Source: DGNJ01 sp002388905 (GTDB lineage: Bacteria > Pseudomonadota > Gammaproteobacteria > Pseudomonadales > Porticoccaceae). Taken from it: a stretch of DNA of 64,000 bases. Position numbers and translations under genes: made by a program. Position 1 is the stretch's first letter. Every line of letters begins with the position of its first letter. The DNA lies in the NCBI GenBank assembly GCA_036843405.1, contig DAITSJ010000002.1:62001-126000 (forward strand). The letters run 5' to 3'. Below the pieces are notes generated by a model. That model did not search any database, was not told where the DNA came from, and saw nothing but the letters and a program-made list of their open reading frames with translations. This document shows positions 1 to 8,533 of this stretch, in pieces.

Positions 1-1098
1 GAGGCCCAGTTGGCGGCGGTGGTGGCCCACGAGATAGCCCATGTCACCGCCCGCCACGCCGCCCGCCAGAAACGGGCAAGGACCACGTCCAACATCGCCG
101 CCGGGCTGCTGGCCATCCTTTCCCGCAGCGGGGAGGTGGGCGAGGCCACGGCCCTGTGGGGGGAAGCCACTGTGCGCGGCTACGGCCGGGACATGGAGCT
201 GGAGGCGGACGGCCTGGGCGCCAAATTCCTGGCCAGGGCGGGGTATCGCCCCCAGGCCATGATCGACGTCATCACCCTGCTCAAGGACAACGAACGCTTC
301 GAGAAACGCCGGGCCAGTGAATCGGGGCGGGAAACCCAGACTTATCACGGCCTCTTTGCTACCCACCCGCGCAACGATCAGCGACTCCGGGAGGTGGTAT
401 CCAGTGCCGGCGACATCCTGGAAGCCGAGGGCGAAACCAATGCCACGGCCTTTCGCATCGCCACCGACGGCCTGGTCTGGGGCGAGAACTTCCAGGCCAA
501 GCCCCGCAAAAAAAACCGCTATTATCATGAGGGGTTGCGCTTTCGCTTCGACTATCCCGAGAACTGGCAATTCACCGAAAGCGAAGGCACCATCGTCGGG
601 CAGCGGGCAGACGGTAGCGGCGAACTGCACCTGGCCATCCACACGCGCACCCTCGCGCCGCCGGCGCAATTTATCAAGGACAGCCTGGGGATCCCCTTTA
701 TCCGCAAATCCCAGCCCTTTTCCCAGGGCCACCTGCAGGGCCACACGGGCCTGATTCCGGGAAAAGACGGCGCTCCCGACAAGCGACTGGCGGTGATCTA
801 CTACAACCGCCACGCCTATGTGTTTACCGGCGAAGTGCGCGATACCGGCAACCGCGAAGTACTGGACGACGAGTTCCTGCAGATCATCGGCAGCTTCGCG
901 CCCCTGTCCCGGGCCCAGTTGAGTAACCGGGAGCCGGAACGCATTCATTACGTCAAGGCCACCGACAACACCACCTTCGCGCAACTGGCCCGCTACCTGA
1001 AGCTGGGTCGCTACGGGGAAGAGCAACTGCGTCTGATCAACGGCTATTATCCTGTCGGCGAACCCGAGGCCGGCGAATGGATCAAGATCATCCGCTGA
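1..1098 (+). CDS. M48-family zinc metalloprotease, 3' part (start outside window)
   Basis: The reading frame is open from base 1, so the N-terminus with any signal peptide lies upstream. The visible part begins just before the zinc motif HEIAH (residues about 10-14 of the visible frame). A second acidic motif, ELEADGLG, follows about 60 residues later and supplies the third zinc ligand, as in periplasmic M48 quality-control proteases (BepA, LoiP and YcaL relatives). The last 50 residues, beginning near IHYVKATDNTTFAQLA, resemble the LysM-like tail seen in some long M48 proteins. It probably degrades misfolded envelope proteins. The stop at 1096-1098 is 72 bases before slyD, which has its own promoter-like sequence. 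The family call is firm; the exact subfamily is not. Confidence 0.9.
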   Translation, partial: EAQLAAVVAHEIAHVTARHAARQKRARTTSNIAAGLLAILSRSGEVGEATALWGEATVRGYGRDMELEADGLGAKFLARAGYRPQAMIDVITLLKDNERFEKRRASESGRETQTYHGLFATHPRNDQRLREVVSSAGDILEAEGETNATAFRIATDGLVWGENFQAKPRKKNRYYHEGLRFRFDYPENWQFTESEGTIVGQRADGSGELHLAIHTRTLAPPAQFIKDSLGIPFIRKSQPFSQGHLQGHTGLIPGKDGAPDKRLAVIYYNRHAYVFTGEVRDTGNREVLDDEFLQIIGSFAPLSRAQLSNREPERIHYVKATDNTTFAQLARYLKLGRYGEEQLRLINGYYPVGEPEAGEWIKIIR

Positions 1099-1107
1099 GG
1101 GGGTTCC

Positions 1108-1136
1108 TTGTTAGGGTCGGGGCTATCCCCCATAAT
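1108..1136 (+). promoter_or_regulatory. Putative sigma-70 promoter of slyD
   Basis: TTGTTA at 1108-1113 and CATAAT at 1131-1136 are separated by 17 bases, and the -10 is 35 bases from the slyD start. This is a match by eye to the sigma-70 consensus (4/6 and 5/6). Confidence 0.5.
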
Positions 1137-1170
1137 GGGCGGACATTCATGACTAAACCCAAGGTCTTCT

Positions 1171-1653
1171 ATGTCTATCAAAGCCAACGCCGTCGTCGCC
1201 ATTCACTACGCCGTGAAGGATGAAGAGGGCGCACAACTGGATTCCTCGGAAGGAAAAGAACCGCTTACCTACCTCCACGGGGCCAACAACATTATCCCCG
1301 GCCTGGAGAAGGCCCTGGAGGGCAAGGCCGAGGGCGATCAGGTGGAAGTCACGGTGGCACCCGAGGAAGGCTACGGCGAGCATCGGGAAGAGCTGGTCGA
1401 GGCGGTCCCGCGGGAAGCTTTCGGCGACGTGGATCAGCTTGAACCGGGCATGCGCTTCCAGGCCCAGACCGACAAGGGCCCGGTTTCCGTGGTTGTCACC
1501 GATGTCCAGGAAGACACCGTCACCGTCGACGGCAACCATCCACTGGCGGGCAAATCCCTGAACTTCAGCGTCAAGGTGGACAGCGTGCGCGACGCCACCG
1601 AGGAAGAGATTTCCCACGGCCACGTTCACGGCCCCGAAGGGCAGGAACACTGA
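1171..1653 (+). CDS. slyD: FKBP-type peptidyl-prolyl cis-trans isomerase SlyD
   Basis: A 160-residue protein with the SlyD layout: an FKBP half at residues 1-65 containing the LTYLHG and IIPGLEKALEG segments, the inserted IF chaperone domain at about 70-130 (VEAVPREAFGD, VDGNHPLAGKSL), and return to the FKBP fold at the C-terminus. SlyD is a cytoplasmic folding catalyst and metallochaperone that helps load nickel into hydrogenase. The E. coli protein has a long His/Cys-rich tail. Here the tail is short (HGHVHGPEGQEH), so metal storage capacity is probably reduced while isomerase activity remains. It stands alone between the protease and the EVE gene, 34 bases upstream of the latter. Confidence 0.92.
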   Translation: MSIKANAVVAIHYAVKDEEGAQLDSSEGKEPLTYLHGANNIIPGLEKALEGKAEGDQVEVTVAPEEGYGEHREELVEAVPREAFGDVDQLEPGMRFQAQTDKGPVSVVVTDVQEDTVTVDGNHPLAGKSLNFSVKVDSVRDATEEEISHGHVHGPEGQEH

Positions 1654-1687
1654 GCGCGAGTCAGACACGGGTTCCAGCCGGCAAGCC

Positions 1688-2152
1688 GTGAACTACTGGC
1701 TGTTCAAGACCGAACCGGACGTTTACGGCATCGCCGACCTGGCGGCAGAACCGGGCAAGCCGGTGCGCTGGGACGGGATCCGCAATTATCAGGCTCGCAA
1801 CTATCTCAGGGACAGGGTCGCCGCCGGCGACCCTGTTTTTATCTACCACGCCGGCTGTCGCATACCCGGTGTCGCCGGCATTGCCGAGGTAGCGCAGGCG
1901 GTCTATGCCGATCCGGGTCAGTTTGATAGCGAAAATTCCGGCTACGATGCCAGGAGCGACCCGAAAGCGCCACGCTGGTACTGTGTCGATGTGCTTCATC
2001 GCCGCACTTTCGCTCCCCTGATTCCCGCAGAGCGCCTGAAAACCCTGCCCGAGCTGGCGAATATGGTGCTCTTTCGCCAGGGCCGCCTGTCCGTGCAACC
2101 GGTGACGGAGGAGGAATGGCACACGATTGTCGACCTCGCCGACAATAGCTAG
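1688..2152 (+). CDS. EVE-domain protein
   Basis: A 154-residue single-domain protein opening with NYWLFKTEPDVYGI, the hallmark start of EVE proteins (PUA-like fold, relatives of human THYN1). The WDGIRNYQARNYLRD and GDPVFIYHAGC segments form the pocket that in family members binds modified DNA or RNA bases. The start is GTG at 1688, required because the conserved N-terminus begins there. No restriction partner is nearby, so this is the common stand-alone form rather than a methylation-dependent restriction system. The precise ligand is unknown. Confidence 0.88.
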   Translation: MNYWLFKTEPDVYGIADLAAEPGKPVRWDGIRNYQARNYLRDRVAAGDPVFIYHAGCRIPGVAGIAEVAQAVYADPGQFDSENSGYDARSDPKAPRWYCVDVLHRRTFAPLIPAERLKTLPELANMVLFRQGRLSVQPVTEEEWHTIVDLADNS

Positions 2153-2319
2153 AACCCAAGCAAAACTTGCGCCTCTTCAAAGTCCGCCTGGGCTCTGGCG
2201 CACACCCCGAAGCACCAACCCCGGAGCCACCCGACAAGTGTGAACCCTGCCACTTCCGGGCGCCATTACCTGCTCTATAGTCGGGACTCAGTTTGGTACT
2301 GACGCAACGGAGACAGGCC

Positions 2320-2646
2320 ATGAACAAGAATACCGACTCCTCACCCTATTTTATCGTTTCCCGACTGGTCGTCACTGCCGTTCTGGCGATTCTGTTCGCC
2401 TCGCCCGCCACCGGGGAAACGGGGCCGGACCGTCAACCAACCCGATTCTGGGGACAGCCCATGGATGCCAACCCGACAAGCGGTGACACCGAAGCAAATG
2501 GCGCCCAGGCCATTCGCCCCCTGCAATCACTGGCCGGCGGCCGGCCGGAACCCGCCCGCTGGTCGATCAGGCCCTATGCCAACCGCATCGAGATCGTCGA
2601 CAACAGCGCCAACATCCTGGGCCTGCGCTGGGAGTTCAAAATGTAG
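2320..2646 (+). CDS. Small secreted or membrane-anchored protein, unknown function
   Basis: The open frame begins upstream at 2293, but the ATG at 2320 follows a GGAGAC ribosome-binding site and starts a cleaner N-terminus. The 108-residue product has a hydrophobic stretch at about residues 11-28 (IVSRLVVTAVLAILFASPATG) that looks like a signal peptide, then a low-complexity Pro/Gly-rich region. It ends with IEIVDNSANILGLRWEFKM. I recognise no domain. It lies between the EVE gene and pgi in the same direction, with a separate promoter before pgi. Confidence 0.5.
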   Translation: MNKNTDSSPYFIVSRLVVTAVLAILFASPATGETGPDRQPTRFWGQPMDANPTSGDTEANGAQAIRPLQSLAGGRPEPARWSIRPYANRIEIVDNSANILGLRWEFKM

Positions 2647-2665
2647 ACGGGTGCCCGCCCACTGA

Positions 2666-2693
2666 TTGAATTGCCCCGTCCCCGTGCCATAAT
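2666..2693 (+). promoter_or_regulatory. Putative sigma-70 promoter of pgi
   Basis: TTGAAT (2666-2671) and CATAAT (2688-2693), 16-base spacing, end 43 bases before the pgi ATG. Matched by eye to the consensus only. Confidence 0.45.
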
Positions 2694-2735
2694 GGGCCCT
2701 TCAGGGACCAGCGAGCGGGGACAGCCTCGGGGTAA

Positions 2736-4313
2736 ATGGACAGTATCGATTTCGATCCCGCCGACACGCCGGCCTGGAGCCGGCTGTCGGCTCTGGCGGC
2801 CAGCCACGGCAACGACAGCATCTCCGACTATTTCCGCGACGATCCCGAACGACCCGAGCGCTACTCCCTGCGCGTCGGTGAACTCTACCTGGACTATTCC
2901 AAAAACCGTGTCTCGGACGCGATTTTCAGTGCCCTGATGGACCTGGCGGAGCAGTCGCCCCTTTCCAGCCGCCGGGAGGCCCTGTTCGCCGGCGATATCG
3001 TCAACCCGTCGGAAAGCCGGCCGGCACTGCACACGGCGCTGCGCCACCCCCAGGGGGCGAAGCCGGAAATCCGCGACGCCATCCGCGCGGAACAGGAAAA
3101 GCTCCGTTTCTACAGCGAGGGGGTTCGGGACGGTTCCTGGCGCGGAGCGACCGGCAAGGCCTTCACCGACGTGGTCCATATCGGCATTGGCGGTTCCGAA
3201 CTGGGGCCACGGCTGGCCTGCCAAGCCCTGCGGGAATTTCGCACGCCGGGTATCACCCTGCACTTCCTCGCCAATGTCGACGGCGCGGAGGTCAACACGC
3301 TGCTGGCAAGACTGAATCCGGAAACCAGCCTGGTCATCGTCGCCAGCAAGACGTTCACCACCCGGGAAACCCGGCTCAATACCGACACGGTCATGTCCTG
3401 GCTGGCCCGCGGCCTGGATCGCGACGATCCCCAGGCGACGTCCCACGTGCTGGGGGTAACCGCCGGCGCCCCGGAAGCGCTGGCGTTCGGTATACCGGAA
3501 AAACAAATCCTTGGTTTCTGGGACTGGGTTGGCGGGCGCTATTCCCTTTGGTCGGCGGTGGGCCTGCCCGTCGCCATCGCCATCGGCTACGAGCCGTTTT
3601 CACAGATGCTTTCCGGCGCCGCGCACATGGACGCGCATTTCCGCACCGCCCCCCATGAACACAACATGCCGGTGATTCTCGCCCTGCTGGGCCTGTGGTA
3701 CAGCAACTTCCTGGGTGCCCCCAGCCACTGCGTGGTGCCCTACTGCGAGCGGCTGGGCCTGCTGCCCGCCTACCTGCAGCAACTGGATATGGAAAGCAAC
3801 GGCAAAGCCGTTACCCTCGATGAGCACGTCACCGGCTACCGCACCGGCCCTATCGTCTGGGGCCAGACCGGCACCAGTGCCCAGCACGCTTTCTTCCAGT
3901 TGCTTCACCAGGGCACCCACCTGGTACCCGTGGACATGATTGCCGCGGTCCGTGACAACCTGAGTAGCCGCCGTCACCATCGGGTCCTGTTGGGCAATAT
4001 GCTGGCCCAGGCGGCGGTACTGATGGCCGGCAACAACAGCGCCGAGTTGCCGGCCCACCGCCGTTACCCTGGCAATCGTCCCTCCAACACATTGTTGCTG
4101 GATACCCTGAGCCCCGCCAACCTGGGTGCACTGCTCGCCCTGTACGAGCACAAGGTTTTCACCCAGGCCAGTCTGTGGAATATCAATCCCTTCGACCAGT
4201 GGGGCGTGGAACTGGGCAAGAAGCTGGCCGCGCAACTGATGGACGACGGCGAACAGAGCCTGGCGGGCCTCGACCCCTCCACACGGGACCTGCTAGACCA
4301 CCTGGAACTTTAG
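2736..4313 (+). CDS. pgi: Glucose-6-phosphate isomerase
   Basis: A 525-residue protein, close to the usual 540-550 of bacterial enzymes. It interconverts glucose-6-phosphate and fructose-6-phosphate in the cytoplasm. The substrate-phosphate loop GIGGSELGPR is at residues 150-159. Both family signatures are present: DWVGGRYSLWSAVGLPVAI in the middle and WNINPFDQWGVELGKK near the end, the latter carrying the catalytic lysine. The catalytic glutamate is in LDMESNGKAV and the ring-opening histidine in GTSAQHAFFQ. The stop is only 5 bases from the convergent GNAT-C39 gene. No anomaly seen. Confidence 0.97.
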   Translation: MDSIDFDPADTPAWSRLSALAASHGNDSISDYFRDDPERPERYSLRVGELYLDYSKNRVSDAIFSALMDLAEQSPLSSRREALFAGDIVNPSESRPALHTALRHPQGAKPEIRDAIRAEQEKLRFYSEGVRDGSWRGATGKAFTDVVHIGIGGSELGPRLACQALREFRTPGITLHFLANVDGAEVNTLLARLNPETSLVIVASKTFTTRETRLNTDTVMSWLARGLDRDDPQATSHVLGVTAGAPEALAFGIPEKQILGFWDWVGGRYSLWSAVGLPVAIAIGYEPFSQMLSGAAHMDAHFRTAPHEHNMPVILALLGLWYSNFLGAPSHCVVPYCERLGLLPAYLQQLDMESNGKAVTLDEHVTGYRTGPIVWGQTGTSAQHAFFQLLHQGTHLVPVDMIAAVRDNLSSRRHHRVLLGNMLAQAAVLMAGNNSAELPAHRRYPGNRPSNTLLLDTLSPANLGALLALYEHKVFTQASLWNINPFDQWGVELGKKLAAQLMDDGEQSLAGLDPSTRDLLDHLEL

Positions 4314-4318
4314 GCCCA

Positions 4319-5443
4319 TCACTGGGGGATTCTGCCCTTGACCAGGACCGCGGTGCGCAACTGGCTGCGCCCGAACCGGGACATGGCGGTAAAATCCCGC
4401 CGGGCGATGGGCAGGTACTGGCTGTCGATACCGCTGGCGCTCTGTTCTTCCGGGTCCGGATCGGGGTCATGCACATACAGGCAATCCTCGTCGTATCCGC
4501 TCATGGTGACCCAGTGGGGCGCTTTCTTGCCGTCCAGGCGGTAGGTGCTGATCAGAATCACCGGGACCTGGCCGCGGTCGAAGGCCTCGGCCAGGTCCCG
4601 GTCGGAGAATTCCCGGTAGAGCAGGGGCAGATCCTGCTGGCGGGCCTGGTCGATGTAATCCATATGCACCAGTTCCACCACCCGTTTCTTGTTCTCGCTG
4701 CGCACACCGTCCAGAAAGAGTGTCCCCGGCTGATTGAGCCAGACTTCCACATCGTAGCCCCGCCGGCGGCCCGCAAGGGCCAGGCCCACCGGGTGGCAGC
4801 CGCCGTGACCGGAGGTCATGAAGATGGTCGTGGCCTCGCGCCAGATTTGCAGTTCCTCGTGGAGAGTGGGTATCCGCACCGGATCGACACCGCCCATGGC
4901 CATCATCAGGGCGGCGGGCCCGCAGGAGAAGGTCGTGGTTTGCCGGATCCAGGGAATGGAGCGGTTGGCCTCGGCGCCGGTATAGCGGCGCACACACTTC
5001 TGCATGCGCAGCGCGTCGTTGTCGTCTTCGTAGTACTGGTGATAGACGCCGAAGGGCTGGTAACCCAGGGAGCGATAGAGATTGATACCGGCCTCGTTGT
5101 CGACACCCACCTCCAGGCGCAGAAACAGGCGGCCATCGTCGACGGCGGCCCGCTCCCCTTCGTCAATGAGTTGCCGGGCGATGCCCAGACCCCGGAAGTC
5201 GGGATCAACGGCAATGGAGTAGAGCCGCGCCAGGGTGGTACCCCGCAGGAAAATAATCAGGCAGTAACCGGCCAGACGGGCATCGACACGGGCCACGAAA
5301 AATGCGCAGTGCCGGGCACCGAGCCAGCGCCGGAAGCTTCGACGACTCAGCCGGTCGGTCTCGAAACAGCGGTTCTCCAGGGCCACCAGGGCATCCAGGT
5401 CTTCCGGCACAGCCTTTTCAATGGTTGCAGTCCCGGCGCTCAC
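4319..5443 (-). CDS. GNAT acetyltransferase / C39-like cysteine peptidase fusion
   Basis: A 374-residue two-domain protein starting at GTG. Residues about 5-150 are a GNAT N-acetyltransferase with the acetyl-CoA loop VDPDFRGLGIARQL. Residues about 165-370 are a papain-like C39-type peptidase domain: the nucleophile motif is QTTTFSCGPAALMMAM and the histidine lies in APHWVTMSGYD, followed by VHDPDP. Such fusions are known beside RimK-like ATP-grasp ligases with an RLAN domain, and exactly such a gene starts 286 bases away on the other strand. The pair is thought to build or process amide-linked peptides. The substrate is unknown. It ends 5 bases from pgi. Confidence 0.85.
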   Translation of the reverse strand: MSAGTATIEKAVPEDLDALVALENRCFETDRLSRRSFRRWLGARHCAFFVARVDARLAGYCLIIFLRGTTLARLYSIAVDPDFRGLGIARQLIDEGERAAVDDGRLFLRLEVGVDNEAGINLYRSLGYQPFGVYHQYYEDDNDALRMQKCVRRYTGAEANRSIPWIRQTTTFSCGPAALMMAMGGVDPVRIPTLHEELQIWREATTIFMTSGHGGCHPVGLALAGRRRGYDVEVWLNQPGTLFLDGVRSENKKRVVELVHMDYIDQARQQDLPLLYREFSDRDLAEAFDRGQVPVILISTYRLDGKKAPHWVTMSGYDEDCLYVHDPDPDPEEQSASGIDSQYLPIARRDFTAMSRFGRSQLRTAVLVKGRIPQ

Positions 5444-5729
5444 CGGCGCAACTCCCGCCGCATCGGCAACGACCGGGCGGCCAGAGGCCTGTGAGGGCAG
5501 AAAAATCGTTCTGAACCGGTGATGGCACCCATGGCCAGACTCCGCGACAGGGGCTGCATCATAGCGATAATGGCCGTTTACGTGAATTCATTTCATGCCG
5601 TATTCCCCCTGCCCAGGAGCTTTTTTTATCCAGCCATTCGCGCCTATTGCTACCGGCTGGCGATTCGGCGCACAATTCCGCTACTCCCGGGCCCGGCTCC
5701 ATTCCCGCCACGCCAGTATTGCAGCCACC

Positions 5730-7205
5730 ATGACCCAAACCCTGATTATTGTAGACGACATGGCCGACTGGGCGCCCTTCTACCCCAGCGACAATGTCGT
5801 GCTGTTCGCCGATTACCTGGACAGTGTCCGCATCGCCCCGCAGGAACGGACCCGCGTCATCAACCTGTGCCGCAGTTTCCGCTACCTTTCCGACGGCTAT
5901 TACTGCTCCCTGCTCGCCGAGGCCCGGGGCCATCACGTGATCCCCTCCGTGAGGGTGCTCAACGACCTGGGCAAGCGCTCGCTGTACCGCATCCAGCTGG
6001 AAGAGGTGGCCGCCGAGCTGGACCGGAGCCTGGGCAGCCAGGGCCCGGCCGGCGAACGGGTGTTGCGCAGCTATTTCGGCACCACCGCCGACCCGGCGTT
6101 CCGGGACCTGGCCCGCCGCCTGTTCGACCTGTTTCCCTGCCCGATCCTGGAAATCACCCTGCGCTTTCGCAAGCAGTGGCAGATCGCCTCCCTGCGGGCA
6201 CAATCGCACCGGGAACTCTCGGATGCGGAGGAAACCGAGTTCGCCGAGGCCCTCAACGGTTACAGCCGCAAGGTCTGGCGCCAGAGCCGGGCACGCCGGG
6301 TCTATCAGTACGACCTGGCAATGCTGGTCAACCCCGAGGAGTCCATGCCCCCCAGCGACACCAAGGCCCTGAAGAAATTCGTCAAGGCCGGCGCCGAGCT
6401 GGGTATCGACGTTGAAATCATCGGGCCCCGGGAATATCCCCGGCTGCCGGAGTTCGACGGGCTCTTTATCCGGGAGACCACCGCCATCGACCATCACACC
6501 TACCGGTTCGCCAAGAAGGCGGAAGCCGAGGGGCTGGTGGTGGTTGACGACCCGAACTCCATCCTGCGCTGTACCAACAAGATCTACCTGGCCGACCTCT
6601 TCCACAAATTCAGGGTGCCGGCGCCGAGAACACAGATCCTGCGGCGCGACAACAGCCGCCAGCTCGACGAACTGGAGGCGGCCTTCGGCTACCCCATCGT
6701 CATCAAGATCCCCGACGGAGCCTTTTCCCGGGGCGTGGTCAAAGTCTCCGATCGGTCGGAACTGGAGGATAAAACCCGCGAGCTGTTCCAGAAAACCTCG
6801 CTGCTGCTGGCCCAGGAATTCCTGTACACGGATTTTGACTGGCGCATCGGCATCTTCAACAACAAGGCCCTGTATGCCTGCCGCTATTACATGGTGAAAA
6901 ACCACTGGCAGATTTACCGCCACGGCGCCAAGCGGGTGGACAGCGGCGGCTTCGATACCCTGCCCACCTTCGAGGTGCCCCGGGGGGTGCTGGACGCGGC
7001 CCTCGCCGCCACCCGCCCCATTGGCAACAGTCTTTACGGCGTCGACGTCAAGGAACGGGCGGGCAAGGGCTACGTGATCGAGGTGAACGACAACCCCAAT
7101 ATCGACCGGGGCATCGAAGACCGCTATCTGGGCAACGAACTCTACGCCCAGGTCATGGCCGAATTCCTGCGCCGGATGCAGGCCCGCCGCAGCGCTGCCG
7201 GCTGA
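5730..7205 (+). CDS. RimK-family ATP-grasp ligase with N-terminal RLAN-type domain
   Basis: The frame is open from 5595, but the conserved protein starts at the ATG at 5730 (TQTLIIVDDMADWAPFYP), giving 491 residues. The first half matches the RLAN region typical of this subgroup. The second half (from about residue 285, TNKIYLADLFHKF) is an ATP-grasp fold: the nucleotide-binding lysine region is YPIVIKIPDGAFSRGV, and the metal-binding end motif is VIEVNDNPNID. ATP-grasp enzymes of this type form amide bonds, often adding glutamate to a peptide or protein terminus. The divergent GNAT-C39 gene is the likely functional partner. This is longer than ribosomal RimK (about 300 residues), so S6 is an unlikely substrate. 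Confidence 0.87.
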   Translation: MTQTLIIVDDMADWAPFYPSDNVVLFADYLDSVRIAPQERTRVINLCRSFRYLSDGYYCSLLAEARGHHVIPSVRVLNDLGKRSLYRIQLEEVAAELDRSLGSQGPAGERVLRSYFGTTADPAFRDLARRLFDLFPCPILEITLRFRKQWQIASLRAQSHRELSDAEETEFAEALNGYSRKVWRQSRARRVYQYDLAMLVNPEESMPPSDTKALKKFVKAGAELGIDVEIIGPREYPRLPEFDGLFIRETTAIDHHTYRFAKKAEAEGLVVVDDPNSILRCTNKIYLADLFHKFRVPAPRTQILRRDNSRQLDELEAAFGYPIVIKIPDGAFSRGVVKVSDRSELEDKTRELFQKTSLLLAQEFLYTDFDWRIGIFNNKALYACRYYMVKNHWQIYRHGAKRVDSGGFDTLPTFEVPRGVLDAALAATRPIGNSLYGVDVKERAGKGYVIEVNDNPNIDRGIEDRYLGNELYAQVMAEFLRRMQARRSAAG

Positions 7206-7215
7206 CAGGGGCCGC

Positions 7216-7845
7216 TCAGGACTGCCGGGCCTCCCGGGCCTGCTCCTGACTCTTCCCGACAATATAGGGCCATAGAGCATCCACAAGCAGCGGCTGTGCC
7301 TCTGCCGTGGGATGGATACCGTCGGACTGGACCAGCGAGGGATCGTCGAGCAACCCGTAACCGAGGCTGGCCAGGGGCAGGTCGTTGCGGCGAGCCAGGC
7401 GTTCAAAAACGTCGTTGTACCTTTCCAGGAAAAACTTGCCGTAGCTGACCGGCAACTGCACACTAATCAGCACCACACGGGCGCCGGCCCCCCGGCTCAG
7501 GTCAATCATGCGCTGGAGATTGGCCTCCATGCGCTTCAGCGACAACCCCCGCAGACCATCGTTGCCGCCCAGTTCAAGCACCACCTTATCCGGGTTATGC
7601 TTGGCGAGAAGGCCGGGAAGGCGGTCGGCACCGCCGGCGGTGGTATCGCCGCTGATGCTGGCATTGATTACCTGGTACTGCCCCGGGCGCCGCTCTTCCA
7701 GGCGCTCCCGCAGCAGGCTGACCCAGCCGGCATCCAGGGGAATATTGTAGGCGGCGCTGATGCTGTCGCCGACCACCAGGATGGTATCGCCGACGGCGGG
7801 AACCGCGGCCACCGACAACAACAGCACCAACAGGAATCGTTTCAT
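7216..7845 (-). CDS. tesA: GDSL esterase / acyl-CoA thioesterase I (TesA-like)
   Basis: A 209-residue secreted SGNH hydrolase. The ATG at 7843-7845 gives a clear signal peptide (about residues 1-19, KRFLLVLLLSVAAVPAVG). The four SGNH blocks are present: GDSIS with the catalytic Ser28, the oxyanion glycine in block II, GGND, and DGIHPT with the catalytic Asp and His. The E. coli enzyme is a periplasmic thioesterase, lysophospholipase and arylesterase. The gene is divergent to ybbA, as in E. coli, and the two start codons overlap by two bases (CATG at 7843-7846). It is convergent with the ATP-grasp gene, 10 bases apart. Confidence 0.93.
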   Translation of the reverse strand: MKRFLLVLLLSVAAVPAVGDTILVVGDSISAAYNIPLDAGWVSLLRERLEERRPGQYQVINASISGDTTAGGADRLPGLLAKHNPDKVVLELGGNDGLRGLSLKRMEANLQRMIDLSRGAGARVVLISVQLPVSYGKFFLERYNDVFERLARRNDLPLASLGYGLLDDPSLVQSDGIHPTAEAQPLLVDALWPYIVGKSQEQAREARQS

Positions 7846-8533
7846 GGAATTCAATCGGAGAGAGGTGATACTTACCGCCAGCGGCCTGGGCAAGACAGTG
7901 ACCACCGCCAGCGGCCCTCTGACAATTCTCGCGGATATCGGGTTCGCGATCAACCGCGGCGAAAGCGTTGCCGTGGTGGGGGTCTCCGGCTCCGGCAAAT
8001 CCACCCTGCTGAGCCTGCTCGCGGGCCTCGCTCAACCCTCCACCGGCCGCGTCCAACTGTGCGGCCAGGCCCTGGAGACGCTCGACGAGGACCGCCGGGC
8101 CCGCCTGCGCGGCGATCACGTGGGCTTCGTTTTCCAGTCGTTCCAGTTACTGCCCGGCCTCACCGCCCTGGAAAACGCCATGCTGCCGCTGGAGGTCCTG
8201 GGCGGTGAAGACCCCGAAGGCCGTGCCCGGGAGCTGCTGACCCGGGTCGGTCTGGCGGACCGGCTCGACCATTACCCGCGCCAGCTTTCCGGCGGTGAAC
8301 AGCAGCGCGTGGCCATCGCCAGGGCCTTCGCCACGGAACCGGACATCCTCTTCGCCGACGAACCCACCGGCAACCTGGACGCGGCCACCGGCCAGCAGAT
8401 TATCGACCTGCTCTTCGAGATGAACCGTGAAAAAGGCACCACCCTGGTGCTGGTGACCCACGACGAAAACCTGGCCTCCCGCTGCGTGCGGCACCTGCGC
8501 CTGCACGGCGGCCGACTGACGGAAGCAGCCTGA
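7844..8533 (+). CDS. ybbA: ABC transporter ATP-binding protein YbbA (LolD/MacB type)
   Basis: The ATG at 7844 is chosen because upstream codons are antisense to tesA; it gives 229 residues, normal for the family. Walker A is GVSGSGKSTLL, the signature is LSGGEQQRVAIARA, and Walker B with its glutamate is ILFADEPTGNLD. The H-loop is in VTHDENLA. It pairs with the FtsX-like permease YbbP, whose ATG overlaps its stop (ATGA at 8530-8533 region). Such ABC pairs act as mechanotransmitters or lipid/lipoprotein extractors rather than solute pumps. The YbbA-YbbP-TesA neighbourhood suggests a shared envelope-lipid role. Confidence 0.93.
   Translation: MEFNRREVILTASGLGKTVTTASGPLTILADIGFAINRGESVAVVGVSGSGKSTLLSLLAGLAQPSTGRVQLCGQALETLDEDRRARLRGDHVGFVFQSFQLLPGLTALENAMLPLEVLGGEDPEGRARELLTRVGLADRLDHYPRQLSGGEQQRVAIARAFATEPDILFADEPTGNLDAATGQQIIDLLFEMNREKGTTLVLVTHDENLASRCVRHLRLHGGRLTEAA

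Noticed and set aside
1688..2152. EVE-domain gene as part of a modification-dependent defence system
   Set aside because: No restriction nuclease or methylase is adjacent; its neighbours are housekeeping genes.
4175..5494. A 439-codon plus-strand frame over the GNAT-C39 gene and end of pgi
   Set aside because: No recognisable protein, and both overlapping genes have clear motifs in other frames.
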